From CAYWQB01 sp964460785 (GTDB lineage Bacteria; Chlamydiota; Chlamydiia; Chlamydiales; CAYWQB01), in NCBI GenBank assembly GCA_964460785.1, contig CAYWQB010000001.1:124001-188000 (forward strand): a stretch of DNA of 64,000 nt, given 5' to 3'. Positions 51,215 through 60,764 of this stretch are shown one piece after another. The first letter of the stretch is position 1. Each line of letters starts with the position of its first letter. A model generated the notes under the pieces. That model saw nothing but the letters and a program-made list of their open reading frames with translations. It was not told the origin of the DNA and did not search any database. A program made the translations under genes and the position numbers.

Positions 51215-54200
51215 TTGCAAGCTACTTCTCCCCCAAGTGCCAAGAAACCCAACCTCTTGGCTCGTGAAGCAAGTTCCTATTTGCAAAGTCAAGCATACCG
51301 TGCAGTCGACTGGCACCCATGGACCCCTGCTAGTTTAGAAAAAGCACATCGCCTGCATAAGCCGATCTTTCTGAGTATTGGTTACTCCTCTTGTCACTTC
51401 TGCCATCAAATGGATTCAGAGTGTTTTGATGACTCCTCCATCGCTAAAGTTCTTAATGAACACTTTATCTGCATTAAGGTCGATCGAGAAGAACGGCCAG
51501 ACCTAGATGAAGCGTTTTTAGAAATCACCTCTGCCTTTACTGGAGGTCAGAGAGGATGGCCTATGACAATCTTCTTAACACCTGACCAGAAGGCATTTTT
51601 TGCAGGCTCTTTCTTCCCTCTTGAAGATGAAAAAGAGTCTCTTGGCTTCCGCTCTCTCTTACAAAGGCTAACCCTCATCTGGAAACAGCAACCGCATAAT
51701 ATTCTGCAGCAGGCCAAAAAGCTTGCTACTCATGTCAATAGTGCACGGCCTAAAGTTAGTGATTACCCCATTGGAGACCAAGAGATCACGGATGCTGTTC
51801 GGTACTACTTAAAAAACTTTGACCTACGCTATGGAGGGTTTACTAAGGCTCCTAAATACCCTCCTCACGGGGCTATGTCTTTGCTTTTACGCTACTATAA
51901 GCAAACAGAAAATAGCCAAGTTCTTCACCTTGTCTGCAAGACTCTTGATTGCATGTATAAGGGAGGCATCTATGACCACCTCGGTGGAGGATTTTCTAGA
52001 TATAGCATTGATGAGAAGTGGCTAGTCCCTCACTTCGAAAAGATGCTATATGATAATGCTCTGCTTATTCCTATCTACTTAGATGCCTACCTAATCACAA
52101 AAAATCCTCTTTACCGAACAGTCGCTACTCAAACAGCCGACTTTGTTCTTCGAGAGTTAGCTAATCCCAATGGAGGATTTTACTCCTCTTTAGGAGCTGG
52201 CCCTGAGGGAGAAGAGGGCCATTTCTATTTATGGAGTTATGAAGAGGTTAAAGAGAGCCTTTCTAAAGAAGAGTTTGAAGCCTTTTCAGCAGCTTATAAG
52301 CTAGAAGCACAAGGGCATTGCAAAGGAAAGATCTTAATCAACCGCCTCCACATTTCAGATCTTACCGGGTTCCATAGCGCGTTACTAGAGCAAGAGAAAA
52401 AGCTCATTAAAACAGCCATTCACAAACTCTTCAAAAAGCGCCAGAACCGAACCAAACCTTTTCGAGATGATAAAATTATCGTTTCATGGACGGCTTTGAT
52501 GACTTATGCACTTGCTCGATTAGGTTGTGCTCTAGGAGAAGCCAAGTACTCCGATGCTGCAGAAAAAGCAGCCTTTTTTCTTTTACGCTCTATGAGAGAT
52601 GAGCATGGTCTCTTATTTCGGCTCTATAGAAGAGGAAAACGTCAGCAGCCAGCCTTTCTTGAAGATTATGCATTCCTATGCCTGGCCTACCTTGAGCTCT
52701 ATGAGTGTGGAAAAAGTGAGCGGTTTTTACAGGAATCTTTCGCATTAGCAGAAGCGATGATGCGCTTATTCAGAGATCCCAAGACTGGGCTGTTTCATAC
52801 TAGTTCTTCTGAACATACGGGGAGCCCATTTGTTCCTCACCAAGATGGTACAGATGGGGCAATCCCCAACCCCAATGCCACAGCAGCTTTTGTTTTAGCC
52901 AAACTCAGCCACCACCTAGACCGTCCTGACCTTTGTACCACATCAAAAAAAGCTCTCTCAGCAATCGGTAAAAGTATCCACCTCTACCCCCACCTTTATC
53001 CAACAAGTTTAAGTGTGGTGGACTTTCACTTAGACTGCCCTCTCAACATCTCCTGCGTAGGACATGATGAAGAAGAACGGATGGAGGACCTTCTCCAGAA
53101 AGTCCATGGCGTTTACCTTCCAAATAAAATTGTAGCTCACTTTAACTGGGGGAAAAAGGTCATTTCAGCCTCCCCAATCCTACAAGATAAGCAACTTGTC
53201 AATGATAAGCCTACCGCTCACGTCTGCCGAGGCACCACCTGTTTCAAGCCTGTCAATACCCCTGAAAAGCTAGGAGAACTTTTGCAAACACACCATAGCC
53301 CCACACGCAGCAACATCTTTGGTTTTTTACTTACGGGAAAAGCCTCTTCTACAGGCACTCATCAGTATGCTTCTTTCCATCCTAAAGTCTCCTTTAACAA
53401 CACAGCACAAGATTTATGCCTTTGCCCTATTGGCTTTGGATCAAGAAAAGTCTTTGAGCATGACTCTCAGCACCGTAGAGCTTTAGAGCTTGCCCTTTTA
53501 AGTGGCTGTAATGTGATTGACACAGCAGCTAACTATACGGATGGCTCAAGCGAGCACTGTGTAGGTCTAGTCCTTCGAGAGATGATTGAAAAGCATCAAA
53601 TAGAGAGAAGCCAAGTCTTCCTTATGTCTAAAGCTGGTTATGTTCAAGGCAAGGCCTTAGATGCAGCATTAGAAGAGAAAGAGGGAGAGGTTGCATTTCC
53701 AGAAATGGAACAAATTGATGAAAGCTGCTGGTACTGTATGCACCCGCAATACTTATCCTCTCAGCTACATCAATCACGAGCGCGCCTTCAGGTGGAAACT
53801 ATTGATGCCTTCTTTCTACAAGACCCAGAGCAGTACCTATTAAATCCAAAATATTCTCTTCTCCCTCTGCGAGAGCTTCGCCAACGTTTTTATAAACAAA
53901 TAGAAAAAAGCTTCACCTTTCTAGAAAAAGCTGCTGCTGAAGGTACGATTCAATACTATGGAATCTCTTCTAACAACTTGGCTCTTCCCTCTAACCACCG
54001 GGAAAAAGTCCACCTTGAACGCCTTGTTGAAGTGGCGAAAAAGGTTGGCGGGGAAAATCACCACTTTCGCTTTGTGCAACTACCTTTAAACTTGCTAGAA
54101 GCACAAGCTATCACCCAAAGTGATGCGATCACCCAATGTGCCTCCAGTGAAGGAATCTCCCTCTTTGCAAGGCGTCCTCTAAACGCCGTCTATGAGGAAG

Positions 54201-54844
54201 AGATGGTGCGCTTAAGTCATTTTGAGAAAAAAGAACTCTCTCTTGATTTTGAAAGACATGTCCAATGGGGTGTAGCTCTTGAAGATGAGTGGAAAACAAC
54301 GATCGCTCCTTTTATTCATCTTCCTGAAGGACTCCCTCTTCCCTCTCAACTTTTTAACTGGGCTCAAGCTCTTCATGACCTACGCAAACAGCAACTCAAT
54401 TTTCTTGACTGGAGTCATTTAGAAGAGGAGCAAATCACTCCTCAGCTAACCTACCTTTTCCAGCTAATTGAGCAGAATATCCAGCGTAATGAGCCTTTAT
54501 ACAATGTGTGGATTGACTGGAAAAAGCGCTACATGCTTGCTTTGCAACCTCTTATTCAGTTTTTGCGTGACCGCTCGATGAACCAAAGTGCCTTTCAGTC
54601 TCTCTGTATTGATCAAGTCACCTCTCGCTTACTTCCTCCTAAAACACAAGAAGCACTCCTCTCGCAAAAGACTTTAAGAGTCTTAACTAAGACCCCTGGG
54701 GTGACTTGTGTAATCAATAGCATGCATACTCCAAAGTATGTACAAGACTCTTTAGCAGCTCTTGAGCTACCTGCTCCTGATGATGTGATGCCTATTTATC
54801 GTGCTCTTCAGCGCAAAAATCTTTTTAAAAGGAGTTCTTTATGA
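51215..54844 (+). CDS. DUF255 thioredoxin-like protein fused to an aldo-keto reductase
   Basis: 1209 residues from a TTG start with GGAGG 6 bases upstream; a TTG five codons earlier would swallow that site. Residues 10-170 form the DUF255 (YyaL/SPATA20) thioredoxin-like domain with LSIGYSSCHFCHQMD (C60, C63) and KVDREERPDLD. Residues about 190-700 form the (alpha/alpha)6 barrel of this family. From about residue 733 a complete aldo-keto reductase follows: GFGSRKV, the Asp-Tyr pair in VIDTAANYTDG, Lys in LMSKAG. The catalytic His is replaced by Gln in DAFFLQDPE. The fusion is unusual. The next gene overlaps by 4 bp. Confidence 0.85.
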   Translation: MQATSPPSAKKPNLLAREASSYLQSQAYRAVDWHPWTPASLEKAHRLHKPIFLSIGYSSCHFCHQMDSECFDDSSIAKVLNEHFICIKVDREERPDLDEAFLEITSAFTGGQRGWPMTIFLTPDQKAFFAGSFFPLEDEKESLGFRSLLQRLTLIWKQQPHNILQQAKKLATHVNSARPKVSDYPIGDQEITDAVRYYLKNFDLRYGGFTKAPKYPPHGAMSLLLRYYKQTENSQVLHLVCKTLDCMYKGGIYDHLGGGFSRYSIDEKWLVPHFEKMLYDNALLIPIYLDAYLITKNPLYRTVATQTADFVLRELANPNGGFYSSLGAGPEGEEGHFYLWSYEEVKESLSKEEFEAFSAAYKLEAQGHCKGKILINRLHISDLTGFHSALLEQEKKLIKTAIHKLFKKRQNRTKPFRDDKIIVSWTALMTYALARLGCALGEAKYSDAAEKAAFFLLRSMRDEHGLLFRLYRRGKRQQPAFLEDYAFLCLAYLELYECGKSERFLQESFALAEAMMRLFRDPKTGLFHTSSSEHTGSPFVPHQDGTDGAIPNPNATAAFVLAKLSHHLDRPDLCTTSKKALSAIGKSIHLYPHLYPTSLSVVDFHLDCPLNISCVGHDEEERMEDLLQKVHGVYLPNKIVAHFNWGKKVISASPILQDKQLVNDKPTAHVCRGTTCFKPVNTPEKLGELLQTHHSPTRSNIFGFLLTGKASSTGTHQYASFHPKVSFNNTAQDLCLCPIGFGSRKVFEHDSQHRRALELALLSGCNVIDTAANYTDGSSEHCVGLVLREMIEKHQIERSQVFLMSKAGYVQGKALDAALEEKEGEVAFPEMEQIDESCWYCMHPQYLSSQLHQSRARLQVETIDAFFLQDPEQYLLNPKYSLLPLRELRQRFYKQIEKSFTFLEKAAAEGTIQYYGISSNNLALPSNHREKVHLERLVEVAKKVGGENHHFRFVQLPLNLLEAQAITQSDAITQCASSEGISLFARRPLNAVYEEEMVRLSHFEKKELSLDFERHVQWGVALEDEWKTTIAPFIHLPEGLPLPSQLFNWAQALHDLRKQQLNFLDWSHLEEEQITPQLTYLFQLIEQNIQRNEPLYNVWIDWKKRYMLALQPLIQFLRDRSMNQSAFQSLCIDQVTSRLLPPKTQEALLSQKTLRVLTKTPGVTCVINSMHTPKYVQDSLAALELPAPDDVMPIYRALQRKNLFKRSSL

Positions 54845-55176
54845 CTTTTTCCCGCGCTTTGACATTCGTATATGCTTTAATGCTCTGCTCTGGAGGCATC
54901 ATGGGCTATACCAAAGCTGGAAGTATAGCCTCTCTTGTTATGGGGTCTATTTTTGGCTTGCTCTTTCTTGTCTCTTCTATCCTTTATTCGAGCAAGCCTT
55001 TCTTAGCTGCCTGGATCAATCGCTATGGATCCCTTGCTCTTACTCTCTTTTTCCTCTATCGCTTTTCTGGAAGTTGGAAGTTTATGCCAGCAGGACTGAT
55101 GTTTGTTCTCAGCCTTGTCGTGTTTCTGACTAGCTTATTGAGCAAGCGAGCAAGAGCGAAGAAATCTACACTATAG
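54841..55176 (+). CDS. TMEM14-family membrane protein
   Basis: 111 residues with four membrane segments, the size and layout of the TMEM14 (UPF0136) family. Family-like sequences are LTFVYALMLCSGGIMGYTKAGS and SIASLVMGSIFGLLF near the start, and FSGSWKFMPAGLMFVLSL in the third to fourth segment. In animals TMEM14C is needed for haem synthesis by moving protoporphyrinogen IX, and here the next gene is ferrochelatase (convergent). The start overlaps the fusion gene by 4 bp. Confidence 0.85.
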   Translation: MTFSRALTFVYALMLCSGGIMGYTKAGSIASLVMGSIFGLLFLVSSILYSSKPFLAAWINRYGSLALTLFFLYRFSGSWKFMPAGLMFVLSLVVFLTSLLSKRARAKKSTL

Positions 55177-56191
55177 CTTCTTGAGGGGACTGCCGCGTCA
55201 TTGCAGCTAGTGCGGATATCCATAGAGGGCTCTCATTGAGCCCTTCTACAAGCTGAAGGCTCTCCCCTCCTTGCTCCAAAAATAACTCTTTATATTCTTC
55301 TCCAATCTCAATTGTGGTTTCTAAGCAGTCACAAACAAACGAAGGGGAAAAAACCAATAATTTTTTAGCACCCTTCTTAGCTAGGTCTGATAATACATCA
55401 CTCGCATAGGGCTTAAGCCACTCTTGGCGCCCCAACCGAGATTGAAAGCAGATCGTATAATTCTCATCACTCACCCCCAACTCCTCAGCAAGAGCTCTTG
55501 ATGTAGCCACACATTGTGCTCGGTAGCAAAGTGCATTTTTTTCATGCTGCTGGTCACAGCACCCCGGCTTTCCGCACACACCAAATCGATCGGCTTGGTG
55601 AATTTGTGACTTGGGAAGCCCATGATAGCTCATTAAAATATGGTCATAATCTCCCATCTCAATCTTTTTGGCTCGATCTGCAAGAGCTTTGATCCAGTCA
55701 GGGTGAGTGGCGAAGTTTGATACCCACCGCAGGTTAGGGAATACCTCCCACTTTGACAGATGACGCATCACTTCTTCAAATACTGACCCTGTAGTTGCTG
55801 ATGCATATTGAGGGAACAGAGGAAGGATCACCAATTCCTGCAACGGCTCTTTGGCAATTTCTGCTAAAGTTGCTGCTATTGAGGGGTTTTGATAACGCAT
55901 TGCATAGTAAACTTTATAGTCACTCCCAAGCTCTTGCTGCAATAACTCTGCACTTTTTTGTGTATGCATTAGCAAGGGAGAGCCCTCATCAGTCCACAAC
56001 TCCTGGTAGGTTTGTGCACTAATTTTAGAGCGTTTAGGAACTATAGCAAGGCGGACAAGCGCTTGCCTTCGCAAAAAAGGCAAGTTGATCACCCGCCGAT
56101 CTGTTAAAAATTGGGTGAGGTAGCGTCCTACATCTTTGGGAGTGGGGGCATCTGGAGTGCCTAAATTGATCATTAAAACAGCTTTTTTCAT
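55166..56191 (-). CDS. hemH: Ferrochelatase
   Basis: 341 residues from the ATG of MKKAVLMINLG with AGAGGG upstream; longer in-frame starts give an unlikely extension. Motifs include INLGTPDAPT at the start, ILMSYHGLPKSQIHQ with the catalytic His, and CFQSRLGRQEWLKPY. It inserts Fe(II) into protoporphyrin IX to make haem. A CGKPGCC stretch with further Cys lies in the middle, so a bound iron-sulfur cluster is possible but unproven. Its end overlaps the convergent TMEM14 gene by 11 bp. Confidence 0.94.
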   Translation of the reverse strand: MKKAVLMINLGTPDAPTPKDVGRYLTQFLTDRRVINLPFLRRQALVRLAIVPKRSKISAQTYQELWTDEGSPLLMHTQKSAELLQQELGSDYKVYYAMRYQNPSIAATLAEIAKEPLQELVILPLFPQYASATTGSVFEEVMRHLSKWEVFPNLRWVSNFATHPDWIKALADRAKKIEMGDYDHILMSYHGLPKSQIHQADRFGVCGKPGCCDQQHEKNALCYRAQCVATSRALAEELGVSDENYTICFQSRLGRQEWLKPYASDVLSDLAKKGAKKLLVFSPSFVCDCLETTIEIGEEYKELFLEQGGESLQLVEGLNESPLWISALAAMTRQSPQEAIV

Positions 56192-56320
56192 GTTCACCCT
56201 CTGAATTTTCAGGCAGCAGGCTACCATATAGTTTGCATGCAAGACAAGCAGAGGAAAGCCTCTTTTTTTAAAACCCCTAGTCCCCTACAATTTATTTATC
56301 TTTTTTTATATGAGAGCAAA

Positions 56321-57214
56321 ATGTTAAGTATGTCCGGGCTATCTAGCGAAATTACAGGCTTTCGCTTAAAAATTGATGAGCGTCTAGGAGAGCTTGTCCC
56401 CAACTTAGAGACCCCCTTTCACCAGCTTTTTGATGCAGCCCGGTACTCCCTACTTTCTCCTGGTAAACGGCTGCGAGGCATTCTCACCTGTGCTGTAACA
56501 GACTGCTTTGCAGTGAACTCAGCACAAGCATTGGATACAGCTTGTGCTATTGAGATGATCCATGCCTACTCTTTGATTCATGATGACCTTCCTTGTATGG
56601 ATGATGATGATCTTCGACGGGGGCGCCCCACTCTTCATAAAGTTTACCCTGAATGGATGGCTCTTCTCACTGGAGACTACTTGCTTACAAAAAGCTTTGA
56701 GGTTCTAGCTGACTCAACAGGTTTAACAGACTCTCAGAAACTCATGCTCATTAAAATCCTATCAAGCCGTTCAGGAGCTGAGGGAATGATTGGTGGGCAA
56801 TGTCTTGACTTGTTACAGGAAGGACAAGATATTTCTTTAAATGCTATGCAACTTACCCATCAATTAAAAACAGGTGCATTGATCCAAGCATCTTGTGAGT
56901 GTGGTGGAGTCATTGCTGGTGTGGAAGAAAAAGTACTTGATAGCCTTCGCCTCTTTGGAGGGCATATCGGACTCGCCTTCCAAATATATGATGATATTCT
57001 CGATGTTGAAGGGGATGAATCGATTTTAGGTAAGCCTATTGGCTCTGATGAAGGGAATACCAAAAGTACCTATGTATCTCTTTTGGGGCTTGATGGAGCC
57101 AAAGAAAAAGCGCATCAACTCATTGAAGAAGCCATCACAACGATCTCTGCTCTCTCCCCTAAATCCGAAAATCTCATCACTATTGCTCGTTTTTTCACAA
57201 GTAGAAGAGTCTAG
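56321..57214 (+). CDS. ispA: Farnesyl/geranylgeranyl diphosphate synthase
   Basis: 297 residues from the ATG of MLSMSGLSS (a second ATG three codons on is also possible). It is a trans-isoprenyl diphosphate synthase: GKRLRGILT, first Asp-rich motif HDDLPCMDDDDLRRG, FQIYDDILDVEGD as the second, and KSTYVSLLG near the end. The two additional residues between the first-motif aspartates are those of the bacterial FPP synthase type. Product length cannot be fixed by eye. It is followed after 4 bp by the MreD-like gene. Confidence 0.93.
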   Translation: MLSMSGLSSEITGFRLKIDERLGELVPNLETPFHQLFDAARYSLLSPGKRLRGILTCAVTDCFAVNSAQALDTACAIEMIHAYSLIHDDLPCMDDDDLRRGRPTLHKVYPEWMALLTGDYLLTKSFEVLADSTGLTDSQKLMLIKILSSRSGAEGMIGGQCLDLLQEGQDISLNAMQLTHQLKTGALIQASCECGGVIAGVEEKVLDSLRLFGGHIGLAFQIYDDILDVEGDESILGKPIGSDEGNTKSTYVSLLGLDGAKEKAHQLIEEAITTISALSPKSENLITIARFFTSRRV

Positions 57215-57218
57215 TTAG

Positions 57219-57752
57219 ATGTTGAAAGCAGGCCTTGGCATTATTCTCTCCCTGTTTGCCACCGTCTTAATCCATGCTCTTTTTCCTTCCATCCACCTTA
57301 ACTTTTTCATTCCCCTTCTAATTCTTTATATCTATAAAAAACCTCTTTTCCCGTCTTTATGGGCGAGTTTTTTTGCTGGACTTTGCCTTGACCTTGTTTC
57401 TGCACAACATGCGCTAGGATGCTACCCAGCTATTTTTTTATGCTGCACACTGCTTGTTTCTCGACTGAAGCGCTTCTTATTTGATGATAAGCCGATCACA
57501 TTTCTCCTGCTCGGCATGCTCTACAGCATTCTCTTTACCGCTCTCCAATACCTATTTCTAACAAATGGCCAGCTACACCTCCACTCATGGGAGTGGGTTC
57601 TCAGTGATTGGATTGTCTATCCTCTCATTGAAGGAGGGCTCACTCTTGCTATGATAAAGGCTCCCAAAGTTGCTCTACAATTCCTTAAAGGGGCACACCG
57701 GTTTAAAAGCGACAAACCCGCTGCAGCCGCTGCTGCTAAACGTCCCAAGTAG
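57219..57752 (+). CDS. MreD-like membrane protein
   Basis: 177 residues with five to six membrane segments. It resembles MreD of the rod-shape complex in size, topology and in the SLWASFFAGLCLDLVSAQHALG stretch, where MreD has a conserved Gly-Leu-Asp pattern. Other regions are too divergent for certainty. The C-terminus is Ala/Lys-rich. It starts 4 bp after ispA and probably shares its transcript. In Chlamydiota the elongasome proteins MreB and relatives are used in division. Confidence 0.7.
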   Translation: MLKAGLGIILSLFATVLIHALFPSIHLNFFIPLLILYIYKKPLFPSLWASFFAGLCLDLVSAQHALGCYPAIFLCCTLLVSRLKRFLFDDKPITFLLLGMLYSILFTALQYLFLTNGQLHLHSWEWVLSDWIVYPLIEGGLTLAMIKAPKVALQFLKGAHRFKSDKPAAAAAAKRPK

Positions 57753-57760
57753 AGCTCTTT

Positions 57761-59659
57761 TTACCTAGAGGGCACCTCTCGACCTCGTACATAATCATAA
57801 ATCCATGTAAACACCCCATAAAAGCGCTCTTTCCAAGTTAGAGGCTCTTTTTTTGTCCCCTGTAAGATACTTGCATGCACCGTCTCTACGGGTTGCAAAG
57901 GACTCCCGAGGCTACTTGCAAGGGGTTTGCGCTTACGTTCATCACTACGTCCAGCTCCCGTCCAAGGAGCTAAGATAGACCCTAAAAAAATCACACAACG
58001 CATAACTTTCTCTGAGACAAACCCCCAAATAGCAGGCTTCATATCTTGGTGAGCTACCTGCGAAGGAAAAACGCCTACAGGCTCTCCTTGATTGAGAGAA
58101 GCTTCTAAAAAATCCTCCACAAAGCGCTGTTGCCAGTTTGTTTCAACTACACAGTTCCCTACGGTCGTTTGAAAGCTGCGCCCAATAGAAACTCGGTCAC
58201 CGAGGCTTTCTTTCACAGCCTCAACAATCTGCTCCTTTGTTGACTGCCGAGCAACTTCAATTAGCCGCTGTGCCTCTGAATGGTCTGACACATGTCCAAG
58301 GTGGTGAGAGATTTTAACTAAAGATTCATCACCTTCAGTATGCTGTTGTAGTAGTTTGACAAGGCGTTTAACCCATCTTTCAGAATCCATTGCAAGATAA
58401 TCTGAAACAAGCTCTTTAACCAAGTCTGCTTTTTCAAGCTTTGTTAGCTTCGTACAGGAAATCCCTTTTTCTCGCTTATAGGTCAGTAAGCTGAGTATCT
58501 TTTTATACTGCTGTTCATCATGGTTGCTAATTGCTACAAATAACTGAAGCTTTTGTCGCTCACTTGCATAAGCAAGTAAGCAGGGCTGATGTGCAGAGTC
58601 ATCTTCAATTTCAAACTCTTTCACCACTCCAAAATAACCATGAGAATCCTCCCTGGCAATCCGCGAGCAATGGGTGTCAGGAGACTTATACACACCTTCC
58701 ACTGTAGACATAGGTCCACTTTGCATCAGGCGATTCCAGTTTTTCGGGAAAAATCCAAATGCATATACTTGACTCTTTTCTGCCACTTGGCTGACTGCTG
58801 AGGAGCTTGGAACAATGAGCTGTGTGAAGCGATGCCCTGTATTCCCTCCCAATACTTGACAAGGGGTTGGGAAGGGTACTCTTTGGGAAATAGATGAGAC
58901 AAACTGTATCACACAGCGCCCTTGAGAAGAAACTTCCAGCCAAGGCTCTAGGCTTTCAAATTGATTATCCTGTCCCAGGGCTAACCCTTTTTGCACAAGG
59001 CGGTAAGGCAGCTCTCTCATATAAAGATCTTTCTGTGGAAGCGTCCGCACTAAAGAGCTCCAGTCCTTCACTCTATAAGAGAGGTCTTCCCCCTGAACTC
59101 GCACACGCAAACGCCCTCTTTGCATATAAAAGGGGCGCTGTTCTTTAGGGAGTTTTGCCACCTCTCCGAGCTTAAGCACAGGACCCCAAAAAAAGTTTTT
59201 ACAAACCTGCACCATCTCTGGGTGCTTCGCTAAATATTTTAGTGCGGACTTTTGCTCCTCTTTTGGAAAGGCGGAAAGCAGGCTTGCTAAAGCGCGCTGA
59301 TTATCAAGAGAGACAAAGTCTTCTAGCTCTGCTGCATCGATACGCTTTGATTGCGAAAAGCACAAATGAGCTAAGATCTCTACTTGTGCAGCCAATGAAC
59401 GGCAACGCGGATCTTTTGTCATTTCATAGACTGTTGCTTTTACAGCATGGAGCATACGAGGATCTGTAAAGCGCTGCTGAGGCACAAAGCCCACTTGGGA
59501 AAAGTGCTCCTGAAAAAATGTACGTAGCTCTTCTCGGTTTCCCCGGTTTTGGACCTCCGAGGTAAGAGCTGTATGCAGCTTTTTATATAGGGCACGCTTT
59601 GCATCAGATGACCCATAGTAAAAATCCTGTGCTTTTGACCAAGCTTTACCAATGCTCAT
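57761..59659 (-). CDS. Large effector-like protein of unknown function
   Basis: 632 residues from the ATG of MSIGKAWSK with GGTGGA upstream; an earlier in-frame ATG is less likely. No signal peptide. Residues 1-180 are helical. The centre (about 185-380) is strand-rich (RGRLRVRVQGEDLSYRV, GRCVIQFVSSISQRVPF, HRFTQLIVPSSSAVSQV), probably a globular domain. A further helical part follows, then a hydrophobic stretch (MRCVIFLGSILAPWTG, about residues 565-580) that may anchor the protein in a membrane. No enzyme motif is recognised. It converges on the MreD-like gene. Confidence 0.72.
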   Translation of the reverse strand: MSIGKAWSKAQDFYYGSSDAKRALYKKLHTALTSEVQNRGNREELRTFFQEHFSQVGFVPQQRFTDPRMLHAVKATVYEMTKDPRCRSLAAQVEILAHLCFSQSKRIDAAELEDFVSLDNQRALASLLSAFPKEEQKSALKYLAKHPEMVQVCKNFFWGPVLKLGEVAKLPKEQRPFYMQRGRLRVRVQGEDLSYRVKDWSSLVRTLPQKDLYMRELPYRLVQKGLALGQDNQFESLEPWLEVSSQGRCVIQFVSSISQRVPFPTPCQVLGGNTGHRFTQLIVPSSSAVSQVAEKSQVYAFGFFPKNWNRLMQSGPMSTVEGVYKSPDTHCSRIAREDSHGYFGVVKEFEIEDDSAHQPCLLAYASERQKLQLFVAISNHDEQQYKKILSLLTYKREKGISCTKLTKLEKADLVKELVSDYLAMDSERWVKRLVKLLQQHTEGDESLVKISHHLGHVSDHSEAQRLIEVARQSTKEQIVEAVKESLGDRVSIGRSFQTTVGNCVVETNWQQRFVEDFLEASLNQGEPVGVFPSQVAHQDMKPAIWGFVSEKVMRCVIFLGSILAPWTGAGRSDERKRKPLASSLGSPLQPVETVHASILQGTKKEPLTWKERFYGVFTWIYDYVRGREVPSR

Positions 59660-59903
59660 TTTTCCACCACTCTTGATAATGACCAAAATATTTTGATTGG
59701 TAAATTCTTAAAAATCAAACCATTATAAGGGATCAGCGAGAGCTTAATATTTTTTTAGAAAACAGCCATTCCATCTATCCTCTTCACGAACAAAGAGCTG
59801 GTCAGCTAAACAAGAAAGAAGAACCTATCAATAAATCATTAAATCGTGACTTTTTCTCAGCCTTTTTTTAGCGTAACTTGCTAAAAAAAGATGAGGATAG
59901 CTT

Positions 59904-60764
59904 GTGATTAACCTAGAAGGTAAATCTATCGCAACAGCGCTACTTGCAAATCTCAAACAGAAGATTACCGAATGCAAACGCCCTCCTGGTTTAGCAGTCT
60001 TTCTCGTTGGAGAGGATGCAGCTTCTCAGGTTTATGTGCGTATGAAGCAAAAGCGATGTGAAGATGTCGGCATCCATGTCTTCCGCCAAAACCTCCCTGC
60101 GACAACCTCCCAAGGAGAACTAATAGCGAAGATCCAAAAGTGCAACCAGGACCCTGCTATTGATGGCATCTTAGTCCAGCTTCCTCTTCCAAAGTCAATG
60201 GATACAGAGGCCATCTTATCAAGCATTGCTCCTGAAAAGGATGTTGATGGCCTTCACCCCCAGAATTTAGGACTACTAGCCATCGATCAAGCAACAGGCT
60301 TTACTCCTTGTACGCCTGCGGGAATTTTAGAGCTCATTGATCATTATCAAATCCCTACAAAAGGGAAAAATATTGCGATCCTAGGAAGAAGCCGCATTGT
60401 TGGCCGCCCTCTTTCCCTACTTTTATCCAATAAAAAGTACAACGCAACGGTTACATTACTTCATAGCCAGTCGATAGATTGGGAGCGATATGTCGCCCAA
60501 GCTGACGTAGTGATTGCTGCAGTTGGCCAACCTCAAATTTTAAAAAAACACCACTTCAAAAAAGATGCATGGGCCATTGATGTAGGTATCAACCGACTCC
60601 CTGACACCTCTGCAAAAGGATACCAACTTATTGGTGATATCGACCCTTCGGATATAGATGGACACCTTGCAGGCTTATCTCCTGTGCCTGGAGGAGTTGG
60701 TCCTTTAACAATCGCCATGCTTTTAACCAATACATATAAAGCGTACCATGAAGCCACTGCTTAA
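59904..60764 (+). CDS. folD: Methylenetetrahydrofolate dehydrogenase/cyclohydrolase
   Basis: 286 residues, the usual length, from a GTG start with GAGGAT upstream. Motifs of FolD are VYVRMKQKRCEDVGI with the catalytic Lys, DGILVQLPLPK, PEKDVDGLHPQN, AILGRSRIVGRPLSLLL (NADP binding) and PVPGGVGPLTIAMLL. It oxidises 5,10-methylene-THF to 5,10-methenyl-THF and hydrolyses it to 10-formyl-THF. Its end overlaps the apbE start by 17 bp. Confidence 0.95.
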   Translation: MINLEGKSIATALLANLKQKITECKRPPGLAVFLVGEDAASQVYVRMKQKRCEDVGIHVFRQNLPATTSQGELIAKIQKCNQDPAIDGILVQLPLPKSMDTEAILSSIAPEKDVDGLHPQNLGLLAIDQATGFTPCTPAGILELIDHYQIPTKGKNIAILGRSRIVGRPLSLLLSNKKYNATVTLLHSQSIDWERYVAQADVVIAAVGQPQILKKHHFKKDAWAIDVGINRLPDTSAKGYQLIGDIDPSDIDGHLAGLSPVPGGVGPLTIAMLLTNTYKAYHEATA

